Assembly (NCBI GenBank): GCA_011380105.1
Contig: DRZW01000203.1
Location: forward strand, 1-11,431
Reading direction: 5' to 3'
Length of the DNA: 11,431 nt
DNA from: Halothiobacillaceae bacterium
GTDB taxonomy: Bacteria; Pseudomonadota; Gammaproteobacteria; Halothiobacillales; Halothiobacillaceae
The translations under genes and the position numbers were made by a program. Below, piece by piece: positions 6,098 through 11,431 of this stretch. Numbering within the stretch: position 1 is the first letter of the stretch; each line of letters begins with the position of its first letter. The notes under the pieces were generated by a model. That model searched no databases. It saw only the letters and a list, made by a program, of their open reading frames with translations, and was not told the origin of the DNA.

Positions 6098-8425
6098 ATG
6101 ACCGACCTAAATACAAAAGATCCAAACGCCGATAGCGAAGCGCAAAAATACGATCACCCGGTTGCTAGCCGCGAATTTCTCTTAAAGATATTGTCAGACA
6201 ATAACGGCCCGATGACGTTAAACCGCCTGATTAGTTATTTGGGGTACGACGGCGATGAAGAGCGCATCGAAGGGGTGCGTCGGCGTATGAAAGCGATGGA
6301 GCGTGACGGTCAGGTGATCCGCAATCGACGCGGTGGGTATGTGCCGGTAACCAAAGCCGAACTGGTTCCGGGTCGAGTGATTGGCCACCGGGATGGTTTT
6401 GGGTTTTTGGTGCCCGATGAGGGCGGGGATGATATTTTCCTCTCCCCCCGGGTGATGCGCGCATTGCTGCACGGTGACCGCGCCATCGTTCAGATTGTAG
6501 GCACCGACCGCCGTGGCCGTAAGGAAGGGGCGCTGGTTGAAGTATTAGAGCGCGCCAACCGTGAAGTGGTTGGTCGCGTGGTGCTCGAGGCGGGTATTGC
6601 CTTTGTAATTCCCGATAACACCCGCATAACTCAGGATGTGCTAATCCCCATGGATAGCCTGAATGGGGCTAAAGATGGTCAGATCGTTCGGGTTGCTCTG
6701 ATCGAGCAGCCCACACTGCGCCATAAGCCAGTCGGTAAGGTAGTGGAAGTGCTGGGTGATCACATGTCACCGGGGATGGAGATAGATGTTGCCATCCACG
6801 CGCACGGCATTCCTGATCAATGGCCAACCGAGGTGCTGGACGCCATTGCGGGCATGACAGATACCGTGGCCGATGAAGACAAGATTGGCCGGGTTGATTT
6901 ACGTCATCTGCCTTTAGTGACCATTGATGGCGCTGATTCCAAAGACCTTGACGATGCGGTGTATTGTGAGAAAACCCCGAAAGGCTACCGTTTGCTCGTG
7001 GCCATCGCGGATGTTTCCCACTATGTCCCTGTCGGTTCACCGCTGGATAAAGAAGGCTTAAAGCGTGCCACCTCCGTGTACTTTCCGGGGCGTGTGGTGC
7101 CCATGCTACCAGAGATTCTGTCCAATGGGCTGTGCTCGCTAAACCCGCATGTGGACAGACTTTGTCTGTGTGCGGAAATGCTTGTCAATGAGCGGGGACA
7201 GATCATCCGCTCGCGCTTTTTTGAAGGGGTGATGCAAAGTCATGCCCGGCTCACCTATGACCAAGTGGCTGCTATTCTGCTTGAGCATGACCAAGAAGAG
7301 CGCGCAGCACAGCAACATGTGGTTGAACAGCTCGAAGCGCTGCATGGGCTATATAAAGTGCTCCGTGCCGAACGTACTGCTCGTGGCGCGATTGACTTTG
7401 ACACTGTCGAGACCAAAATCGTCTTTGGCGCGGATCGTAAGATCGAAGCGATTGTGCCCTACGAGCGCAACGATGCTCATAAGATTATTGAAGAGTGCAT
7501 GATTGCTGCTAACGTCGCCGCAGGCCGTCTCTTGGCGCGCCGGAAGATTCCCGCACTGTATCGGGTACATGATCGCCCCAGCGGAGATAAGCTTGAAGAT
7601 CTGCGCAGCATGCTCAAAGAAAAGGGCCTGCACCTAGGCGGCGGCAATAAACCCCAGCCTGCCGATTTTAATCAGGTGTTGAGCGATGCAGAAGGGCGCC
7701 CGGATTTTCTAGCCATTCAGACCATGTTGCTGCGCTCGCTGAAACAGGCGGTCTACACCCCGGATAACCTGGGTCACTTTGGCTTGGCACATGAGCACTA
7801 CGCCCATTTCACCTCGCCGATTCGCCGTTATCCCGACCTGATGGTGCATCGTGCTATCCGTCATCTCTTGCGTATCGGCAAGCCGGACGGATTCCCGTTC
7901 GAGTATGAAGAGATGCTCATGATCGGCGAACACTGCTCGAATAATGAACGCCGCGCGGATGAAGCTACCCGCGATGTAGAAGACTGGCTCAAATGCGAGT
8001 TTATGCTCGATAAGGTGGGTAATATCTACGAAGGCCGTGTTGCCACTGTGCTGGGCTTCGGTCTTTTTGTCGAGCTGAAAGAATTCTTTGTGGAAGGCTT
8101 ATTGCACATCACCGCGCTGGACAAAGATTTTTACCACTTTGACCCGCAAACCATGCAGCTTAAAGGTGAGCGCAGCGGCCGGGTGTTTGCGCTGAACGAC
8201 ACTGTGCGCGTTAAAGTAGCACGGGTGGATTTAGACGAGCGCAAAATCGATTTTGTCCTGCCCGATGAAGCCGAGCTACCCACGCCTACCGAAGAGGCTA
8301 CGTCCAGTGAACATCAGCCCGGCCTGACTGATACCGATGCCGGGAATGAACATGCCCCGCGCGGTGATGATCTACTGGCCGTAACTCATGATGAAAACGC
8401 TGGCACTAACGGCAAGTCAACTTAA
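6098..8425 (+). CDS. rnr: Ribonuclease R (3'-5' exoribonuclease)
   Basis: RNase R is a processive 3'-5' exoribonuclease that degrades structured RNA, takes part in rRNA quality control and tmRNA-linked mRNA decay, and acts in the cytoplasm. The 775-residue product shows the full domain order: winged helix (about 24-85, SREFLLKIL...RGGYVPV), two cold-shock domains (about 88-260, with GHRDGFGFLVPDEGGDDIFLS), the RNB catalytic domain (about 264-600), and an S1 RNA-binding domain (about 640-725). The metal-binding aspartates are in DGADSKDLDDAVYC as D277, D283, D285 and D286, equal to E. coli D272, D278, D280 and D281. E. coli RNase R is longer (813 residues) because of a lysine-rich tail. Here the last 54 residues are acidic instead (13 Asp/Glu against 2 Lys/Arg). 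It is the first gene of an rnr-rlmB unit, divergent from uvrB. Confidence 0.98.
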   Translation: MTDLNTKDPNADSEAQKYDHPVASREFLLKILSDNNGPMTLNRLISYLGYDGDEERIEGVRRRMKAMERDGQVIRNRRGGYVPVTKAELVPGRVIGHRDGFGFLVPDEGGDDIFLSPRVMRALLHGDRAIVQIVGTDRRGRKEGALVEVLERANREVVGRVVLEAGIAFVIPDNTRITQDVLIPMDSLNGAKDGQIVRVALIEQPTLRHKPVGKVVEVLGDHMSPGMEIDVAIHAHGIPDQWPTEVLDAIAGMTDTVADEDKIGRVDLRHLPLVTIDGADSKDLDDAVYCEKTPKGYRLLVAIADVSHYVPVGSPLDKEGLKRATSVYFPGRVVPMLPEILSNGLCSLNPHVDRLCLCAEMLVNERGQIIRSRFFEGVMQSHARLTYDQVAAILLEHDQEERAAQQHVVEQLEALHGLYKVLRAERTARGAIDFDTVETKIVFGADRKIEAIVPYERNDAHKIIEECMIAANVAAGRLLARRKIPALYRVHDRPSGDKLEDLRSMLKEKGLHLGGGNKPQPADFNQVLSDAEGRPDFLAIQTMLLRSLKQAVYTPDNLGHFGLAHEHYAHFTSPIRRYPDLMVHRAIRHLLRIGKPDGFPFEYEEMLMIGEHCSNNERRADEATRDVEDWLKCEFMLDKVGNIYEGRVATVLGFGLFVELKEFFVEGLLHITALDKDFYHFDPQTMQLKGERSGRVFALNDTVRVKVARVDLDERKIDFVLPDEAELPTPTEEATSSEHQPGLTDTDAGNEHAPRGDDLLAVTHDENAGTNGKST

Positions 8426-8428
8426 ATC

Positions 8429-9202
8429 ATGGCGTCGAGATCGATTTGGATCGGTGGCTTTCATGGCATTAACGCGTTGCTGCAAACCCACCCTGAGCGT
8501 ATTCTGGCGTTATATCTGCAGCAGGATCGCAGCGATAAACGTGCCGCCCAATTGCTCAATGAGGCCGAGGCGATGGGCGTGGCTGTTCAGCGTATGCCTG
8601 CGAAATGGTTCCAAGAGCAAGCCGAGCGCAGCGGTGGATTGGTTCACCAAGGTGTGCTGGCGAATGTTCGCCCGGTTGAACCTTTGGATGAAGCCGGGCT
8701 TGATCGCTTACTAAACGCGCAGCCCGAGCGACACGTGCCGTTGCTGCTGGTGCTCGATGGCGTCACCGACCCGCATAACCTCGGTGCCAGTCTGCGCACC
8801 GCAGAGGCGGCGGGTGTGGATGCGGTCATTGTGCCGCGTGATCGTGCCTGCGGTTTGACGCCAGCAGCGCGAAAAGCATCAGCCGGCGCCTCGGAGCGCT
8901 TACCGCTGGTGGAAGTGACCAATCTGGCGCGAACCTTAGATGCACTCAAAGCGCGGGGTATTTGGTTAGTAGGCACGGCCGGTGATGCAGAAACCAGTGT
9001 GTATCAAACCCGATTTGCGACTGATCCAGTAGCCTTGGTTATGGGTTCAGAAGGACGGGGTATGCGCCGTCTAACCCGTGATCGCGTTGATGAGCTAGTT
9101 CGTATCCCCATGGTGGATACCGTCGAGAGCTTGAATGTTTCGGTAGCCTGTGGCGTATGCTTGTTTGAGTTTCGTCGCCAGCGATTGGCGGTGTCATTTT
9201 GA
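8429..9202 (+). CDS. rlmB: 23S rRNA (guanosine-2'-O-)-methyltransferase RlmB
   Basis: RlmB is a SpoU/TrmH-family (SPOUT, knotted fold) methyltransferase that modifies G2251 in the peptidyl-transferase loop of 23S rRNA using S-adenosylmethionine. The 257 residues (E. coli 243) contain an N-terminal substrate-binding part (GINALLQTHPERI...GLVHQGVLANV) and the three SPOUT motifs: TDPHNLGASLR with N117 and R123, VMGSEGRGMRRL with E208, and ESLNVSVACGV with S234 and N236. The match to E. coli RlmB is strong along the length, which separates it from TrmH. The start lies 3 bp after the rnr stop and has no visible Shine-Dalgarno, so translational coupling to rnr is likely. rnr-rlmB adjacency is also found in E. 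coli. Confidence 0.96.
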   Translation: MASRSIWIGGFHGINALLQTHPERILALYLQQDRSDKRAAQLLNEAEAMGVAVQRMPAKWFQEQAERSGGLVHQGVLANVRPVEPLDEAGLDRLLNAQPERHVPLLLVLDGVTDPHNLGASLRTAEAAGVDAVIVPRDRACGLTPAARKASAGASERLPLVEVTNLARTLDALKARGIWLVGTAGDAETSVYQTRFATDPVALVMGSEGRGMRRLTRDRVDELVRIPMVDTVESLNVSVACGVCLFEFRRQRLAVSF

Positions 9203-9246
9203 CCATAAATTCGCTATGATTGAACAAAGTAGCCTCTGAATAACGC

Positions 9247-9274
9247 TGATCTGGGCTAGGGACAGAACAGATCA
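9247..9274. repeat. Inverted repeat in the rlmB-aspC gap
   Basis: TGATCTG (9247-9253) and CAGATCA (9268-9274) are perfect inverted copies separated by 14 bases. No T-run follows, so it is not a standard terminator. It could be an operator dyad or an RNA stem-loop in a leader. Confidence 0.45.
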
Positions 9275-9398
9275 TAAGTGCGATCATCACACCGTGAATG
9301 TGCCCTGTGGTTCGTACAATGTCAGGCGCATACGTTATTTACAGGCATTCTGGTGTGCTGATCAATCTTGCTCAGTGCACGAACAACATCCCGATTTT

Positions 9399-9417
9399 GT
9401 GGCCGGCTAGGCCGCAC
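9399..9417 (+). repeat. GC-rich hairpin upstream of aspC
   Basis: GGCC (9401-9404) pairs with GGCC (9410-9413) around a 5-base loop, and GT (9399-9400) can pair with AC (9416-9417) across a 2-base bulge. It lies about 38 bp before the aspC start. A regulatory role is possible but unsupported beyond the fold. Confidence 0.25.
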
Positions 9418-9454
9418 GGTAAGCACCACGATGCAACAGGAGTTTTGTTTGGTC

Positions 9455-10636
9455 ATGAACCTCTCTGACCGGGTTTCCCGAGTTCGCCCATCCCCGACAT
9501 TGGCTGTTACCGCTAAAGCGGCAGAATTACGTGCCGCCGGGCGCGATATTATCAGTCTTGGTGCTGGCGAGCCGGACTTTGATACCCCCCACCACATCCG
9601 ACAAGCCGCCATTCGCGCGATTGAAGACGGCTTTACCCGCTATACGGCGGTAGAGGGCATCGTAGAGCTACGCAAGGCGATTGCGGCAAAGCTTTCTAAC
9701 GAGCAGGGGCTGGATTACGGCTTAGATCAGATCATTGTATCGACCGGCGGCAAGCAGAGTATTTATAATCTCTGCCAGGCGGTGCTCAACCCCGGTGATG
9801 AGGCGATCATTACCGCACCGTACTGGGTTTCCTACCCTGATATGGTTCGTCTGGCCGAAGCCGAGCCAGTGATTGTTCAGGCCGGCCAAGATCAGGGTTT
9901 TAAGCTCACGCCTGAACAGTTAGCGCAGGCCATTACCAAGCGCACCCGTTTGGTAATGCTCAACAGCCCCTCTAATCCGACCGGGGTGGCCTACAGCCGC
10001 GCTGAATGGCAAGCCTTGGCCGATGTGCTGCGCGATCACCCGCAGATTATCATCGCCACCGATGACATGTACGAAAAGATTCTGTGGGCTGATGAGCCCT
10101 TCTCTAACATTGCCATGGTAGCCCCGGATCTAATTGATCGAATCGTGGTGTTAAACGGGGTATCTAAGGCCTATGCCATGACTGGCTGGCGGATTGGTTA
10201 TGCAGCCGGGCCGGCTGAGTTGATCCGACCAATGAAGATTATTCAATCTCAGAGCACCTCTGGTGCCTGCTCGATTGCCCAGAAAGCAGCGACTGAGGCT
10301 ATCGCTGGTGACCAGTCCGAGATTGCCGAGATGGTCAAAGCGTTCAAACAGCGCCATGATTATATTTCAGCGGCATTAGATGCGCTGCCCGGATTTTCCT
10401 GTCTGCCAGGGCAGGGGGCGTTTTACTCGTTCCCAGATGTAACCGCTGCCATGCAAAATCTTGGCGTAGCCGACGATGTGGCTTTCTCAGAACTGCTGCT
10501 GGAAAAAGCGAATGTGGCCGTAGTGCCCGGATCTGCCTTTGGCAGTCCTGGGCATGTCCGGCTAAGTTATGCCACCGATATGGATACTCTCAAGCAAGCC
10601 ATTGCACGGATTAAATCGATGCTGACATCCGCCTGA
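9455..10636 (+). CDS. aspC: Class I pyridoxal-phosphate aminotransferase, aspartate aminotransferase-like (subgroup Ib)
   Basis: The enzyme probably transfers the amino group between aspartate and 2-oxoglutarate in the cytoplasm. Some relatives of this subgroup also act on prephenate or aromatic substrates, so the exact substrate is inferred. The 393-residue product fits the family length. It begins LSDRVSRVRPSPTLAVTAKAAELRAAGRDIISLGAGEPDFDTP, typical of the thermophile-type AspAT. It carries NSPSNPTG (N174), the PLP lysine K238 in NGVSKAYAMTGWRIGYAAGP, and R369 in HVRLSYATD, the usual carboxylate-binding arginine. I chose ATG 9455: the conserved N-terminus starts there and AGGAG (9438-9442) lies upstream, with slightly long spacing. 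In-frame upstream starts at 9368 and 9431 add residues unlike the family. It lies upstream of recA and downstream of rlmB. Confidence 0.9.
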   Translation: MNLSDRVSRVRPSPTLAVTAKAAELRAAGRDIISLGAGEPDFDTPHHIRQAAIRAIEDGFTRYTAVEGIVELRKAIAAKLSNEQGLDYGLDQIIVSTGGKQSIYNLCQAVLNPGDEAIITAPYWVSYPDMVRLAEAEPVIVQAGQDQGFKLTPEQLAQAITKRTRLVMLNSPSNPTGVAYSRAEWQALADVLRDHPQIIIATDDMYEKILWADEPFSNIAMVAPDLIDRIVVLNGVSKAYAMTGWRIGYAAGPAELIRPMKIIQSQSTSGACSIAQKAATEAIAGDQSEIAEMVKAFKQRHDYISAALDALPGFSCLPGQGAFYSFPDVTAAMQNLGVADDVAFSELLLEKANVAVVPGSAFGSPGHVRLSYATDMDTLKQAIARIKSMLTSA

Positions 10637-10665
10637 TGCACTAACCTAGCCGTCTGTACTATTCC

Positions 10666-10685
10666 CGGCCGATACTGATCGGCCG
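10666..10685. repeat. Perfect 20-bp dyad between aspC and recA
   Basis: CGGCCGAT (10666-10673) and ATCGGCCG (10678-10685) are perfect inverted copies around a 4-base centre (ACTG). It starts 30 bp after the aspC stop and ends 59 bp before recA. No T-run follows on either strand, so it is a poor intrinsic terminator. It could be a hairpin that protects or terminates aspC mRNA, or an operator for recA. Confidence 0.6.
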
Positions 10686-10744
10686 AATCCTGTAATTAAA
10701 AAAACCGCCAACCAGTCTGCAAATGCGCTGGGGAGACCAAAACA

Positions 10745-11431
10745 ATGGATGAAAATCGTAAAAAAGCATTGGGTGCCGCGCTGTCTCAGATTGAGCGGCA
10801 ATTTGGTAAGGGCGCTGTGATGCGCATGAACGACGGTGCTCGGGCAGTCGTGCCCGTGGTGAGTACCGGTTCGATTTCGCTGGATGCCGCGCTCGGCATT
10901 GGCGGCTTGCCGCGTGGCCGGGTGGTGGAAATTTTTGGCCCGGAATCATCAGGCAAAACCACACTGACCCTGCAAGTTTTGGCCCAAGTGCAGAAAGCCG
11001 GTGGCACTTGCGCGTTTATTGATGCCGAGCACGCGCTCGACCCGGATTATGCCGAAAAGCTGGGGGTAAACGTGGATGACTTACTGGTCAGTCAGCCGGA
11101 TACGGGTGAGCAGGCGCTGGAAATTGCCGACATGCTGGTGCGCTCGGGTGCTGTTGATGCAGTGGTGGTTGACTCAGTCGCCGCGCTGACGCCCAAGGCT
11201 GAAATTGAAGGCGAGATGGGTGATTCCCACGTTGGCCTGCAGGCACGTTTAATGAGCCAAGCCTTGCGTAAGCTGACGGGTAACATCAAGCGCACGAACT
11301 GCATGGTGATGTTTATTAATCAGATCCGCATGAAAATCGGCGTCACCTACGGCAGCCCGGAAACCACCACCGGCGGGAATGCCCTGAAATTCTACTCCTC
11401 GGTACGGCTTGATATCCGTCGCATTGGCGCG
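10745..11431 (+). CDS. recA: Recombinase RecA, N-terminal part (3' end outside window)
   Basis: RecA forms ATP-dependent filaments on single-stranded DNA, performs strand exchange and triggers LexA self-cleavage. The frame is open from ATG 10745 to the right edge: 229 codons of a family usually about 350 long. The N-terminal polymerisation helix ([26 protein letters not shown]), Walker A GPESSGKT (65-72, K71), [12 protein letters not shown], the Walker B region [32 protein letters not shown], and the loop L2 sequence [16 protein letters not shown] are all present. GGGGAG (10730-10735) supports the start. The frame is cut by the window end, not broken. The enterobacterial LexA box CTGT-N8-ACAG is not visible upstream; a perfect dyad at 10666-10685 is. 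Confidence 0.98.
   Translation, partial: MDENRKKALGAALSQIERQFGKGAVMRMNDGARAVVPVVSTGSISLDAALGIGGLPRGRVVEIFGPESSGKTTLTLQVLAQVQKAGGTCAFIDAEHALDPDYAEKLGVNVDDLLVSQPDTGEQALEIADMLVRSGAVDAVVVDSVAALTPKAEIEGEMGDSHVGLQARLMSQALRKLTGNIKRTNCMVMFINQIRMKIGVTYGSPETTTGGNALKFYSSVRLDIRRIGA

Larger units (their letters stand above)
9203..9454 (+). other. 252-bp gap between rlmB and aspC, no firm gene
   Basis: I find no tRNA, terminator with a T-run or convincing small gene here. Visible elements are a perfect 7-bp inverted repeat (9247-9274), a GC-rich hairpin (9399-9417), a TACAAT hexamer (9315-9320) that could be a -10 without a good -35, and a 7-codon ATG frame (9217-9240, ending TGA). The gap is long enough for an aspC promoter and leader. 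Without a terminator after rlmB, read-through from rnr-rlmB is also possible. Confidence 0.5.

Noticed and set aside
6669..7040. 123-codon frame on the - strand inside rnr
   Set aside because: It is a shadow of the strongly supported RNase R frame with low-complexity, family-free sequence.
9039..9290. - strand frame reaching into the rlmB-aspC gap
   Set aside because: Most of it is antisense to the conserved end of rlmB, and it has no recognisable product or ribosome-binding site.
9368..9454. Longer N-terminus for the aminotransferase from 9368 or 9431
   Set aside because: The extra residues do not resemble the family, which starts at about MNLSDRVSRV, and AGGAG supports 9455.
9203..9454. 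tRNA or other structured RNA gene in the gap
   Set aside because: GGTTCG occurs once, but no acceptor stem or cloverleaf could be built around it.
10648..10700. LexA box upstream of recA
   Set aside because: CTGT occurs at two places, but neither has ACAG at the required spacing, so no canonical SOS box can be called.
1..11431. Mobile element, CRISPR array, toxin-antitoxin or defence system
   Set aside because: No transposase, spaced direct repeats, paired small genes or defence domains are visible; nearly all coding space belongs to conserved housekeeping genes.

Overview
The window reads as ordinary chromosomal DNA from a gammaproteobacterium outside the enteric group. The protein sequences match the gammaproteobacterial forms closely (S4 of the type without zinc, an RNase R-RlmB pair, UvrB of 673 residues). 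Base composition looks near 50% GC by eye and was not counted. I cannot name a genus. No mobile element, CRISPR array, tRNA, rRNA or phage gene is visible.

Region 1 (1-3189) is the end of the spc ribosomal operon and the whole alpha operon, all on the + strand: the secY 3' end, then rpsM (S13), rpsK (S11), rpsD (S4), rpoA and rplQ (L17), closed by a clean intrinsic terminator. The small ribosomal gene rpmJ (L36), often found between secY and rpsM, is not there. That gap instead holds a hairpin plus T-run that looks like a terminator or attenuator directly against the rpsM ribosome-binding site.

Region 2 (3190-3976) is a single gene for an exported, glutamine-rich, probably coiled-coil protein that I do not recognise, bounded by intrinsic terminators on both sides. 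It is the only gene in the window without an assignable function.

Region 3 (3975-11431) is a nucleic-acid maintenance neighbourhood. uvrB (excision repair) lies on the - strand. Divergent from it run rnr (RNase R), rlmB (23S rRNA Gm2251 methyltransferase), a class I aminotransferase (aspC-like) and recA, which is cut by the window edge. rnr and rlmB are 3 bp apart and almost certainly co-transcribed. A 252-bp gap separates rlmB from aspC, and about 108 bp separate aspC from recA. The recA leader has a perfect 20-bp dyad but no recognisable enterobacterial LexA box, and neither does the uvrB-rnr divergent region.

I found no convincing undescribed multi-gene system. The points most worth a second look are the terminator-like element ahead of rpsM, the orphan Gln-rich exported protein, the recA-leader palindrome and the acidic tail of RNase R.
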